NCBI GenBank assembly: GCA_030248225.1
Contig: JASANE010000205.1
Location: 1-64,000, forward strand
DNA: 64,000 nucleotides
Direction: 5' to 3'
Origin: Trileptium ribeirensis
Lineage: Eukaryota > Nematoda > Enoplea > Enoplida > Thoracostomopsidae
A model generated the notes under the pieces. That model was given only the letters and a program-made list of their open reading frames with translations. It ran no database searches and was not told where the DNA came from. Every line of letters starts with the position of its first letter. Within the stretch, counting starts at the first letter, position 1. Below are positions 22,943-34,875 of this stretch, piece after piece. Both the position numbers and the translations under genes were made by a program.

Positions 22943-23989
22943 GTAAGTACAAACATGAGCAACGATCTAATTTTGTCAAAGTTCCATTTCTGAAAAATGC
23001 TATATACGCGCTTACGTAGAAATTGTTCGTTGAATCTCTCAGAGGTATTCCAAGGAAACAGCTTATTCTTTAATGCGTGTGTGGTTGGATAGCGACACAC
23101 TGATGTAAGTATTGGCATCTTGTGCGCCACGAATTTGTTATGGTACTTTTGCATTTTTTATAGTTAAATAGATAGTATTCTTGTTTTAACATTCGCGGAC
23201 AAATGTTGCTTAGTTTGCTATTTAAATACAAGCCTATTTTCCTTTCCGTTTTGCCGGGGTGTAGCCGGACACATACGGAATCTACATAAAATTTTTCCAA
23301 TAAACTAGAAGTTTTTTATTTTTAAGTTTAAAACGGAAAATTTCTTATTCGGTAGCATTTTACGAGCACGTTTGGGTAACTTGGTTTCCCGAGTCCCTAA
23401 AACCCAAAATTGTCTAGAAAATTGTGGAGTTTTCTTAACATCTGCCAGAAAATGTGGAAAATTGTTCCAATATTCAAAAAATTGCATTCTGTAGAGATCT
23501 CAAACTTTGCTGCGGATCATCATAATGTTTTTAAAATTTTAAATAACTGCGCAAGTGTCTGCTGTCACAACTCAGGGACATGAGTAGCTCGTTTAAATAA
23601 GGCTCGCGTATTTGACTTCAAGTGCATTATATATTCGTAGCTACTTTGGTGTCAGGCAACGACCCACTGGTTGGAAAAGAGTGTACCTGGTTCCTCTTGC
23701 CTACGGCGACATCGGATATTGGAAGCAGGTGTTCATAGATTGGGTTTATTGTAGAATACAGCGTTGTTTTATTCAATTTCTCATTTTCTAAGACAAAGTT
23801 TGAAGATTTTGCAATATTAATAACTCCTACTTACGATTGAAATAACCAACGAGGAATTCGATTAAAATAAGTGGAATTTGAAATCGCGGGAATCATTCTT
23901 CAATTTGACTCTCGAAAGGAAAACTTTTTTATTATCACATTAAATGAAACTTAGCGAGCAGAGTTTCCACTGATGCAGTCAGGTGTGGA

Positions 23990-26440
23990 TCGTGAACATT
24001 TGTTTTTGTGTGTTTCTGTCACGCATAGATCATCTTCGGGTGGATAGATTTCAATAAATTTTTTGTTCGATAGCAAAAGTGATGACGACATGCGCTTTAG
24101 TTGAACGCGAACAGCTCCGGTCCCCGCTTTCGGGTCAAAATGGAAAATAGCAGGTTTTGGGGTGTTCCTATCCACGTGTAACCTTTTGGGTACAAATCTT
24201 TCGCAGCCAATATTTCGCATCCGCCAAACTCAAACAACTCATTGAGATCTACAACTTTGTCAAAGATGACTTTTGGGGGTATCATTTCCTGGTGCGCTAT
24301 GATCCTGAACATGGTTCCTTGAACTTTTACCAAAAATGCCGATTTTCAAATTTCGCCATGTTATTGCGTATTACCTTATAGCGGATGTCTATTGGGTTGT
24401 CAAACACGCTAATTGTGAAGTCTTTTCATGGGGTTGCAAAGGTTTTCCGGGGTTCCGGTGGTCCTCCGAAAATAGGGTTCGCGGACTTCAAAAATCTCGG
24501 GGTAAGCCCCACCCACCCCTCCAAGAACGGGGGAGGCGAACCAAAATAGGGGTCAAAATTTTTTTTCACCTTTTTCTTGAAAAACCATCTAAGATTAAAT
24601 TTTGTCGCTGATTTCTTATATACCTTAACTTATATTTCAATTATATATTACAGGAGCGCCCTTCACAAAGTTCTGGGCCGTCCTGTATTAACGGTCAATG
24701 TTACCTTCTCGTGTACACGGTAAACAAGTGACGGTACTCGGAAAACAAGTTGGCGAAAAATTAGTTTCCAGTAAAAAATCTCGCTGTTGCGGCCGATCGC
24801 AAATAGTGGTCAACGTCTCGGGAGGGGGGGCTCGAAGCCAATATAGGTCAGCCGCCCCCTCTATAGCGGAACCCCGCGATCAATCTGATTTACAGTCTAG
24901 TAGTTTGGTTGCGTATTGCGTACAAGGGCGTAGCCAGGAATTTTGAAAGGGGGGAGGTCGTGACCTACAGTGGGTACCTAAAAGGGGGGGTGGGAGTCGC
25001 GCTGAGAGATGTGAAAACGGGGCCAGGAAGGCATGTCATTCAGTGATACACATTTCTACCAGCTAACCTTGTACGAGCGGAGAAAGTTTCAATGAAATTG
25101 CATTTCCTAGACCGGAATAAGAATTGGTATATTATGTACGCCGTAAACAAGTAAAAATGCACTGTTGTCAAAATAGCGGATTTTTATACAAAAATGTGAA
25201 ATTTGTTCAAAAATACGATTGAAAGTACTTGTCTTCTAGTGCGAAAGATGCTAGTTTTAGGTCAATTTCCAACATGATTTTCAACCGGAATCATTCAGAA
25301 ACATTTTGTTTGGGGGTTGAGCCAAAGGGGAGTCGCAACCCTCTTCCCCTGGCTACGCTCTTGATTGCGTACAGCGCATCAAAAATTCTCTATATGTTTA
25401 CGGCATGCGAAATACCACGGCTCTGTTATCTAGAGACCAGCAGGTATCATGCAAAATGTTTTCAGTGGGTTTAGGGTCACTCAACTCGTTTTCCAACTAT
25501 AGCATGCCGTCAATACTTGGATCATGTATTGTATGCAGGGCATCAAGAATTTTCTATAATATAATTGGTTTTTCGGTACGCTAAATACGATTGTTTGATT
25601 ATCTAGAGATCAGCGCATGTATTTCATGTCTTTCCAGCGGATTTCATAGGTTTAGGATCAATGAACCCAATTTCCATAATATAGCATGTCTTTAGTAGTT
25701 GGTTGTATACCAGGGTATCAAGAATTGCATATATAGGTTTTCGGTATGCCGAATACGATGGTTTGATTATCTAGAGACCAGCGCAAATTCTTCATGCAAT
25801 GTCAGATGTTTTCGATCGGTTTAGGGTCGACTGGTTTACAGGTTTTTCTAGGAGTTCTTAAAAAAATAAGATCATTATTAAAAAAAGAGTAAAAATTTGA
25901 AACAAAAAACTTAAACTTTTTGTTTCAAACACTTTTTGCTGAGTGGTCAAGATGTTAGTTTGGAATATACTTAAAACACAGCCTGATGCAGGTAATTCCT
26001 CAAAATGGTAAATTATAAATGAAACCACACGCGCTTCGTTGTACATTCTTATGCGAAACATTACCTTGGAATGCTGTATACATTGGTTTGGATATATAGT
26101 GACCAAGACGAATATTTCATGTCTTTCAAAATATTTGTCACTAGTTTAGTTAAGTATTGCGTTCCAGCACTGCGAATGCTCTTTATCATCATAGGTTTAG
26201 ATGCCCTACATACGATGGTTTGTTATTTAGGGACCAAAACAAATGCTTCGCGCCTTTTCGTTGGGTTTAAGGCTGACGAGTTTTTCAATGGGTTCAGGCG
26301 TTTTAAGTTAGTATGCATCAAACACACCATTTTACATATGATTACACAAAATGATAACTTAAAAATGAAACCACGTTTATTCCGTTTCACCTTTCGCCCT
26401 CGCTTGCTCGTTTACTATTTCAGCGTGTTGCATTAAAATT
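23990..26440 (+). repeat. ~180-bp-unit repeat family, longest forward copy
   Basis: The head at ~24030-24330 (GTTCGATAGCAAAAGTGATG and following boxes) is followed by units and a foreign insertion at 24923-25363. Then at least three tandem units run through 25364-25850, each with GCGTAC/ATGCAGGGCATCAA, a TTATCTAGAGACCAGCG box and a GTTTAGGGTC box. Tail boxes with GAAACCAC occur near 26020 and 26370, so two tails may be present. It fills most of intron 4. Confidence 0.75.
24923..25363 (+). mobile_element. hAT-like MITE with perfect 8-bp target duplication
   Basis: A 441-bp element starting CAAGGGCGTAGCCAGGAA and ending CCTGGCTACGCTCTTG (inverted repeats differing at one base in 16). ATTGCGTA flanks it exactly at 24915-24922 and 25364-25371. 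Subterminal poly-G/poly-C runs. Non-coding. The target is the conserved ATTGCGTAC word of the ~180-bp repeat unit. Confidence 0.93.
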
Positions 26441-26839
26441 TTGCCGGAGTTGGTTTGTAACTAGCTCACAATTTTGTTTGATAAGAATCGATCAAAACTT
26501 CGTTTTGTCGAAATGGATCTAAATTTCATGCAATCACAATTTCGATTTTTTGGACTTATTTCTGACCATGACTGTGTCAGGATATTTTCCAGGTTAATTG
26601 GCTATGAAATACATTCAATGGAAAAGTACGGCACCAATGAATCAAAAACATTTAATATTATTGTGCGCTTAGTAAAAATACGTTTAAAAACGTCAGGTTA
26701 GAAAACGAAAACGCGTTTTGATGTGTAAACATGTTTCTCATCGCTTTTGGTTGTGTGGGTAAACATGTCTACGAATTGGTCTATAGAATGCCTTATTTAT
26801 TAATAATAGAGCCTTTTTGTGTTTTACTACCCATTACAG

Positions 26840-26952
26840 GCATTCAGTGATAAAACTCATTTGAAGAGACATGTTCTGTATCATCTCAAGCTGAAACCGT
26901 TCGAGTGTGCGCAATGTCACCAAAAGTTCGCTCAAAAAGAGCATTTGTCGAG
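26840..26952 (+). CDS. Zinc-finger gene, exon 5 (end of finger 2, finger 3)
   Basis: Starts after CATTACAG and ends in phase 2 at AG|GTATGT (26953). It supplies AFSDKTHLKRHVLYH, closing a textbook C2H2 finger 2, then LKLKPFECAQCHQKFAQKEHLS of finger 3. The linker LKLKPFEC resembles the conserved TGEKPYxC linker in spacing. The intron falls just before the histidine pair of finger 3, so fingers in this gene are repeatedly split by introns, unlike KRAB-type genes with all fingers in one exon. Confidence 0.9.
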
Positions 26953-27039
26953 GTATGTAATGCTTATTTTGTACAACTTATTTATATAACACATTCCATG
27001 TGTTACATAATGGTACCGTAAAACGTTTATTGTAATACG

Positions 27040-27495
27040 TTACTACAATAATTGTACCATTAGAAACACAAAAAACACTGAAATTTGAAAAATTCTTATT
27101 TATGACAAAGGGACGACGAACCATATTCGGCACCACAGTGGCCCAAGGAGCTGTCCCACAAAAAAGGTCATGGTCAGCAAAGTTGTTGATATGGATGGGT
27201 TCTTGGGTCTCTATTTTTCGGTGCAAAGCTTGTGCTGCGAGAAATGGCTGAAAACACTGCCATGATGGCCATATTTTGCAAAGAACATTAAATGTTTTTG
27301 CCATTTTGACCCTGAAGGTATGGTCGAAGCTGCTCGCGTTCCACTAAAGGACATATCGTCATCGGGTTTACTACCGAACAAAAAATTGTCGAAATCCGTC
27401 CATCCTAAAATGAGTTATAAATGGCAGTGACAGACAAAAAAGAAACTTTCACGATTTTCCTCCTGGCGCGCTCAGTAGAAACTCCGCTCGCTCAA
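27040..27495 (-). repeat. ~180-bp-unit repeat family, head fragment, reverse
   Basis: Reverse head: GCACCACAGTGGCCCAAGG, the AACAAAAAATTGTCGAAATC box, then GAAACTCCGCTCGCTC at 27478-27493. The internal units are missing. In intron 5. Confidence 0.65.
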
Positions 27496-29790
27496 TTATA
27501 ATCAACAATATTTTAATATTTTCAAGGGTGCAGAAAATTCTCTAAATATATGTAAGGATTTAAAGGATATAGGCATTTGAATTCTTTTTAATCGTACTAC
27601 AATTGTGAATTCAGGTCCTTCACTACAAATCACTCTAAGCGCAATTCGCGCCACCCCTATGAAATTGCTATGATAACGGTTAAAGGAGCCCATTAACATA
27701 AATTACAGAAATGGAAAGATACCATACAAGTGTCGCACAAAGAACCATATAGCTATTGTCCTACGCATAAGCGACTTGGTAATTTAGGACATAGGGCCAC
27801 AATTTTGAAAACGTTATTTGGTGTAGGTTTTAATTTTAATGCAACTACTCAACTACAACATTTTAATGTAACTACGGCTAAGAATAATCACAGGTATGGT
27901 TACTGTCAGTCTTCTGAATACACTATTTCCGATGCCTGTGAGTTATATATTGCATGTACAATAATTATACTGTGTATATTACAGGTTATAATTTACTCAA
28001 CGCACAGTTCCGCTCTTATGACACTGTTCTTTATAATTTCCGTAGCGCCAAATGGCGTAGTGGAACATACCCCTTGTGCCGCATCGCAGGTCGGTCTCCT
28101 TTTTTGAAGGTCGATTCGGCTGTAACGTCGGAGCCAAAAATTGGACCATATAAATTAAACATTTAATATGATTGAATATTTTCACTGTATTGTTGGTACC
28201 TACTGCAGATGGTAGTATTAAGCATAACAATAGATCGTTGTTCTTGCGCCACGTATAAATGTGAAGCTGGACAACGTCAAAAATAATATCACGGCTTCAC
28301 AGCCGTGACAAATAGTACATCATTCTGATCATTTGCGAATGGTTTGTGAAAATGTACATTAGTCACATAACCTACCACTGCTTCATTCTTTCAAATATCT
28401 GTAATTTTGTTTACAACATTGTTCATGAAGTATAAAATATAATTATTGGTTTTTTGGTTTGGCGCGTAGTTGGAAAATCAGCACAATTGCTTTCACATCA
28501 GTTTTTCTAGTGGAAGTTTTGGAAATAATTGTCAAAACATTAACGACAGTAACTATAAACTTAGTACTAATGGTTGTAACAATGAATTGATTGTATTCAA
28601 AATAAACTTGGCTTGCTCCAATGATCCACGGATTCTGCTGAAATGCCTTTCCTGTAATAATTGCAGGAATAAGCTCATACCGCTTAATTCGATTTAGCAA
28701 TCAGTGTACTGTACTTGATAATACCTTTTATCAACTTAGCAACTCTGTTTTTTATGCTACCGAAAGTGGTTTTCATCATGTTATCTAGAGGTCAATCACG
28801 TGACTTAAGGTAATTATCATTTGCTTTGCTTAGATGTCGCATCTTTTTTTAATAAAATATGCTGTTAAAGCAAAGTAAAATTATTATAATGCAGCAGTCG
28901 AACAATTATAATATAAATTTGGTGTTCATGCCTGCTGCTCCGAAAAGAAACGTCTGATTGGTATAAGTGTTCCAACGGTTTTGGCAAGTGTTGACAGGTT
29001 GCTATCAGTTTGCCGAAGTGTTAATTTTCAGTATGATATTTATGTACATGTATGTATGAATTGCTGCGGTTGTCAAATGCTTTACTCATGATGAACGTCC
29101 AAGTTACTTGTGCATTTCATTAGGTTTCACTGAACTACTGAACCAGGAACAGTGCTTCATGAAGTATGTGTACTCACACTCATCAATTTTATTCACGCTA
29201 AATTTCTTTTAATTTAGTTATACTTGTTTATTTTTCCATGCCAGTGCTATAATGCTGATGTGTGATAAAATGTAATTTTCACGTTACCTGTAAAGATAAG
29301 CAACCCACTGTTGTCTTCTTGGAGGTTTATTTTTTCGATCACATCATTGAACAAGCTATTGGAGTTGGACTTCGAGTTATCGGTTTAGTCTTAAATAATG
29401 TAGATCATAAACTTGGAACTTAATGATGTCTTCTAAACAGTTTGCAGTTCAAGTAACATTAATACAGAACGCATAATTTTAAACTTTAAAATTAAACATT
29501 TTTTGAAAATAAGTCATGCTGTATCCTGAGTTATTTTAAACAATATGATTTCATTTCTTTGCTGAGCTCCAAAGAAATGAAGACTTCTAACGTTAAAACG
29601 TTTTGTTTTGTGTTGTAGCCACAGCTGTAGATAAGAGATTGGTTTTATTTGTCGATCAGAAAGTCACACTCCATTACAATGTGAGTTTACTAGCGTATTG
29701 GGTTGTGTTTGCGAACTATGTAAGTCTTGTTACTGTACAAAAACTGCTTCCATAATAATGTATATTCTACTAAATAATTTTCTTCCTTAG
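27496..29790. other. Intron 5 DNA, nothing recognised
   Basis: AT-rich. A 125-residue frame (27730-28107) and frames open on both strands near 28440-28700 have no domain, codon or splice support. No repeat ends were seen. Confidence 0.45.
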
Positions 29791-29987
29791 GCATGCACTG
29801 CTGCACTTGCCAGATGACGACACACGCACGCTGGCCTGCAACATGTGCACCAATCGCTTCAAGTCTACAAACGAACTGCGTCGTCATTTTAATTTAGTTC
29901 ATACCGAGGGAAACTACAAATGTGGAATTTGTAAAGATATGTTCAAGTCAAAAAGAGACTATCGTACTCACTATGAATGGCACTTAG
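29791..29987 (+). CDS. Zinc-finger gene, exon 6 (fingers 3 end, 4 and 5)
   Basis: Begins after TTCCTTAG and ends in phase 1 at G|GTAACT (29988). It gives RHALLH closing finger 3, then LACNMCTNRFKS with LRRHFNLVH (finger 4), and YKCGICKDMFKS with YRTHYEWH (finger 5). All ligands of both complete fingers are present. The spacing CxxC-x12-HxxxH is canonical, with a four-residue H-H gap in finger 4. Confidence 0.92.
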
Positions 29988-32440
29988 GTAACTAACTAAC
30001 GCAAATTTGACATTCATCATTATGGTCAGCTGTCACATTGTAAATACCTCGGTAAATATTTTTACTCCAGAACCGAATGCACTAACGTTTATAAATGTAA
30101 GCAGCTCGTTGAAACGGTACTAGTCCGGTCAAGGGTGTAGACAACTGCATAACATCACTGAACATTATATGTCCCGATAATGATAATTTTTACCGAATGA
30201 TTTTAGGACGTTGACTGACAACTCCCAATAGTGCCGGGATAAAAATAAAAGCTATTAGCTAGCAAAAAAATTTTCCAAATATATCTACAAATGAAATAAC
30301 GATCTATTTTCGAACATTTCGCAAAATTTTAACTAAGGATTTCCAAATCGATTTTCATTTCTGACCATGATTGTATAACGAATAGGGTAACATTTTAATC
30401 ATGTTAGGAGAAATTTTAAGTTCTTTTTTACGTTTCAAAACTACTACAGGTTGATGAATGGTTTTATCTGATTCCACATCTTTAGCACTGCTGCTGTATA
30501 TGCGCTAAGTTTAGCTGTATTCTCGAAAATATTTAACAAATGAATCGCAGGAAATTGAATTTGACAGGACTTTAAGAAATTACTCCCTAAAATAAACGTC
30601 ACCCTTCGAGCGTAACACTGTTCGCTCAAAATTTTGAAAGTAAAACATTATTATTAATCTTAAACTATCCATTTTGGAACGAATTACTTTCGACCAAGTT
30701 TTGGGCAAGCAGCAGTTTTTTAATCGAGTACTGTATAATATATTTAAATGTTAATAAAAGTTTGCCAGAGGGCCATGTCTTCTGTTATCTAAGAACATGT
30801 GCCAATTTTTCGTACAAGCTTGGCAATGTTCTGAGTTTAGCTTTCGAGAACGCGCAAAAATCCCAATTTAGTCTGAATCGAGACTGCGAAAATAATGATG
30901 GTATGCTTTGTCACATGTCGAATGACAAATAAAACAATTCGGAGAACTGACGAATCAGTCCGAATATTCAAGGCCAGATCGATTTCGATCGACTTAGATT
31001 AACCGTAATTTCAATCGATTTCGATCGTTTTTGGTTTCGCTTATTTTTTGTAGGGGATTGTATATACATGCCTACAATATAATCGCCAGAATGACTGTCG
31101 CCTCTCGAACGAACAAACGTGGATTTTCTATAACAAGTTTAAAACAGCACGCCAAAAAATTTGGACATGTATTAACAAAATTTAGAGTTTCTTGAACAGA
31201 CAGCACTCATTTCTGACTAGTTGTGTCAATGAAAGTTTACTCAAGGGTGCGCGCGCCTTGACTATAACGATAGTGGATTTAGTATTATATGCCTAAGCAA
31301 AAAAGCTGAATGAAAATTTCACTTTTGTGTATTAAATTTAAACTAAAGAACGGATGGTTTTACAAAAGCGTTATTTCAAAAAATTTTAACTTATGAGGTA
31401 TTTTTATTTGGCTTATAGCTCAGAAACGGATGCTCCTAGATAAGTGTTTATAGCTTTCCGGAAACAACCTTATGGTCTACTAAACCGTTGTAAGAAAAAA
31501 AGAATGATATTGCGTCTTGACGCTAAATTCTAGGCTAGTGCATTCAGCATATGTGACGCAGCTACTTGACGGAGTGAGCGGCTACGTAGTGACGCATTTT
31601 CAGCTCAATCGCGGGCCATTTAAGCCAGAGGCACGCCATGTCGATCAATAAACCAGGCAAAAGTCGAAATTGTTTAACCTCATAATGCAGTTAGGTGAGC
31701 CAGAAAATTAGTATCGCGGCTTGAAATTAACGTTAACGGTAATTTTCAGCATATTTCAAAACAATATTTTTCTTCATACTGTTTAAACGACATAGAGTGG
31801 TAATGCAGAGTTTACGATCGCAGGACCCACCATGTGATAGTTTTGTCCGCCATTAGCTCGCTTCACACTACGAAGATGTAGTGAGCAGGACAACATCGCG
31901 AATTCTACATATTCTCTCGCGTCCAAGACCCCATCGCTTTTTTCGTATAGCGTTTTGTTTGTTTTGTTTAATAAGCTTATGAGAAAAGGCAAATTAATTT
32001 TGGAAAATGTTATGACGTTACGACGCGTTATGTAAAGATAAATATGAAGCTGATACCTACAAAACTACTGTTCTTCATACAGCCGTATCCATTTCCTGTA
32101 CTACTGTATCCAGTTAATTTTATCGTATTGTATCACAGCGATAGGTTGATGATGTATTATAGAATATCTCGTCATCATTTTTATAGTGTATATGTATGTA
32201 ACTTAAGTCACTGTATACCATTGGATATGTGTGCAGCACTGGCAGAGAAAACTTGACCATGCTGTGTTGGGTCCTTTACAATTTGAACGCCGCATAAGAC
32301 CAGGCTCTTGGTTGCCGTTCAGTTTAAAATTTGCGAAAGCGTTTCAGGCTAACTGCGGTTCTGATTTCATTGTTCATAATAAACATAGGAGCTCATGTTC
32401 GTTGGAAGTTTTGTTTCGTATATTCTATCATTTAATTTAG
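29988..32440. other. Intron 6 DNA
   Basis: AT-rich intron. Contains clustered TCGATTTCGATCG words at 30971-31030, similar to palindromic sequence at 54.6 and 56.15 kb. An open - strand frame at 31783-31992 has no recognisable domain. Confidence 0.5.
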
Positions 32441-33204
32441 GCATACGAGAACATGGTTGCGACTTTTGCTGGAAAAATTTCAAGCACAAATGTGATCTTG
32501 ACCAACATCGGCGTCAAATCCATTCACGTACACCGGCATATCAATGCTCGAGTTGTTTGCTAAAATTTGTTCACAAAGTACAGATAGATCGGCATTTGGC
32601 ACGTGAACATTCGTCTGATGCTCGTCATAGTGTAGTTTTGCCCCGAAACGCAGTAGCTGCAGATAGTGGTCATCATGACGCGCCGTCAAGCGGAAGTATA
32701 CGTTTCCAATGTGCCTTGTGTTGTAAATCGAACGCTGCCAAGTATGGTCGACATATAGGAGACAAAAATTCTGACGTAAAAAATGAATGCTGTAGCGCTA
32801 ATGGTAGCGATGGTAATAGCAGTGGCGAGGGCGACGGAGGTGCAGCGAGGGTTTGCAGCAGCGCCGAGGTTACTCTGGTAACCCATGGCACTGATGATGT
32901 CATCAACAAGCCGTTACACACTTATATCAACACAGAATCTTCGGGTAGCATTAAAAGTGGGAAAACGTTTACTGGCGAATCGATGGATGTACTACGATCG
33001 GACTATGCAAATCACCTTCGAATTGTGCATCAAATTATTGGCGCTGCTGTTTGCAGATATTGTGCTGCGTGGTTTCGCGGCGGAACTGCATTGACACATC
33101 ATGTGGACGCAGAACATTACTCGCGAATATGTATCTGTGCCAAATGCCATAAACTTCATGGGAATGGTATTGCTTGCGAAGCAGATGATTTTAAATCAGG
33201 CTAA
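32441..33204 (+). CDS. Zinc-finger gene, terminal exon 7 (fingers 6-8 and a split finger)
   Basis: Starts after TTTAATTTAG, joins exon 6 through a glycine codon, and ends with TAA at 33202-33204. The 254 residues hold finger 6 (GCDFCWKNF...DQHRRQIH), finger 7 (YQCSSCLLKF...DRHLAREH) and, near the end, finger 8 (VCRYCAAWF...LTHHVDAEH). Between 7 and 8 lies a CALC pair and, some 80 residues later, SDYANHLRIVH, as if one finger were split by a Ser/Gly/Asp-rich insert (SANGSDGNSSGEGDGG). A final ICICAKCHKLH has a CxxC but no clear histidine pair. The open frame extends 48 nt upstream of the acceptor, but the exon 6 join fixes the start. Confidence 0.92.
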
Positions 33205-33592
33205 AATTTTTTCTTTGTGTCCCTAGTAAGGTGTGTGCGGGCCCGGGTATCCTCGGGTCTGTACGGCGCGGACAAGCTGGCTCTAGCTGTGATGTCTAAC
33301 CGTAATACTTATCGAAATTTTCGGGTACCCTCAGCGGAATATACATATTTATGGTTTTACGTGTATGGAGAAGCCATCCAAGTGTATATTAGAATTCAAT
33401 ATACGCAATTACACGATGGTTTTGAAGAAACAATTTAATATCCGATATGTATACATTAAACATCTCTCTTAAAACTTGTATTAAGTTACAATGTTATATT
33501 TATTGTATGACACTGTTCAATGCCGAAAAAATCACACAAATATATAAATTTGTATGGCAAGCAAATCATACATTAAATGTATGATCATTTAA

Positions 33593-33900
33593 CACTTTAT
33601 TTGAAATTGCATGTAAAATGTATGGTTTATTACACATAATTTTGTATGAAATTAATTGCGCAATGTGTATGATTATTAAGACTTTATTTGTTTGAAATTA
33701 ATTACAATAAATATATGATAATTTTAACAAAAGTCTGTATGAAATTACATACGTAGTATGTATAATTATTAAGGCTTTATTTGATGTGAAATTTGTTATA
33801 ATAAATGTACGATTATTTTCACAATAATTTATATGAAATTTCATACGTAGTATGTGTGATTATTAAGGCTTTATTTGTATGAAAATTATGATTAACAGCA
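33593..33900 (+). repeat. ~92-bp tandem repeat, 3+ copies, downstream of the zinc-finger gene
   Basis: Successive units begin CTTTATTTG at about 33594, 33682, 33775 and 33869 (spacing 88-94 bp) and include TATGAAATT, TACGTAGTATGTATAATTAT and ATTAAGGCTTTATTTG blocks. Two units hold AATAAA (33706-33711 and 33800-33805). These lie ~500-600 nt after the zinc-finger stop codon and could serve as poly(A) signals (inference). Confidence 0.8.
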
Positions 33901-34790
33901 ATGCATACAATATTTGTGTACAATAATAACCAGTGTAGGTGCTCGTTACTACACAGGATATTATCCAGAATTTAACGTTGTCATCCTAGCGACGAAGGCG
34001 TCACTAGGGATGGGAACAGTATTACCATTCAGCATATTCATTTATTGCTTTATATTTACGTACATTTAATGTTTGCGTATTTTATACCAAATAAATTTTA
34101 GATGCGTTTTACGTTATTACGCGAGCGGGAGTGTTCTGTAAAGTTCTCTGGTGATTTTGTTCAATTAACCATGAAGGTAGGTGCATGCCTAACTGTGATA
34201 AGTTTGTGCCACATATTGCAAACTCAAAATAAGCATACATTTCCCCTGAGAATGTATTTTTCTTTTCAAACTAATAAACGAAAGTTATGTAATTAACAAA
34301 GTACTTAGCTGAATGTCAGAATAATGTTAAAAATAATAGAATTACATCATTTTTAGTTGATGTATAAGCTTCGTTGACTTTCTTTATAATATTGCATTAC
34401 CACTGTATATACTATAAAGTAAGTTTTAAAATTTTAATCAGGTGACACACGCCTTTGCACGCCTAGCACAAAATCATACGTTTAGACTTAGACTGAAATA
34501 CTACTTAAGAACAAACAAATAACGCTGGTCTCACTTCTTATCCTGCGCTGGGACGATTGCTTTCGTATGAAACATTTTGCGAATAACTAACAATAATGTT
34601 TAGTTTTAACGGCTATTTGTAACACTACGAAGCTCAAGCTGTGAATTCAACTGTTTTTCAAGGTATGAAAGTGATTAAATCACTTGTATGTGTTTTTTAC
34701 AATGAGTTCCTACGGCGTTACCAATCCTTGTCAAGGTTTTGTCCCGTTAACACTTTAGTTTTTAAACCTCATAGTCTTAAATAAGGATCT
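33901..34790. other. Intergenic DNA, nothing recognised
   Basis: AT-rich. The short frame at 34102-34296 has no motif. Confidence 0.45.
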
Positions 34791-34794
34791 GCCG

Positions 34795-34875
34795 CGGCGG
34801 CGGACAGAACCTACATGGTCTCGGTGCACGCTGCATACGTTAGCCACTACGCTATCAGGGAGCTGTTACTCGCTT
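34795..34875 (-). repeat. tRNA-derived SINE head (internal A and B boxes)
   Basis: On the - strand, TAGCGTAGTGGC (34854-34843) matches the pol III A box TRGCNNAGYNGG, and GGTTCTGTCC (~34810-34801) matches the B box, with ~33 nt between. No complete cloverleaf folds, so a SINE or tRNA pseudogene is more likely than a working tRNA. Confidence 0.5.

Larger units (their letters stand above)
5247..33204 (+). other. Gene span: C2H2 zinc-finger protein, seven coding exons
   Basis: I assembled this gene from splice sites whose phases all fit: 5247-5397, 14147-14325, 20340-20413, 22858-22942, 26840-26952, 29791-29987 and 32441-33204. Summed length is 1563 nt, giving 520 residues plus TAA with no internal stop. 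All introns are GT-AG with good donors (GTAAGT, GTATGT, GTGAGT, GTAAGT, GTATGT, GTAACT) and pyrimidine-rich acceptors. The protein has an acidic, serine-rich N-terminus of about 110 residues without fingers, then a run of fingers in exons 3-7. Such proteins usually act as nuclear DNA-binding transcription factors; that role is family knowledge, and I recognise no specific orthologue. The introns (8.7, 6.0, 2.4, 3.9, 2.8 and 2.5 kb) are full of transposon remains. Transcribed UTRs were not determined. Confidence 0.85.

Noticed and set aside
27730..28107. A 125-residue + strand frame inside intron 5 of the zinc-finger gene
   Set aside because: No domain, and it does not fit the phases of exons 5 and 6. 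The join of those exons is complete without it.
28443..28700. Overlapping frames on both strands
   Set aside because: Mutual shadows without motif in an intron.
33593..33900. CRISPR array
   Set aside because: The repeated unit is ~92 bp, diverged and tandem without spacer-type alternation, in a eukaryotic gene's 3' flank.
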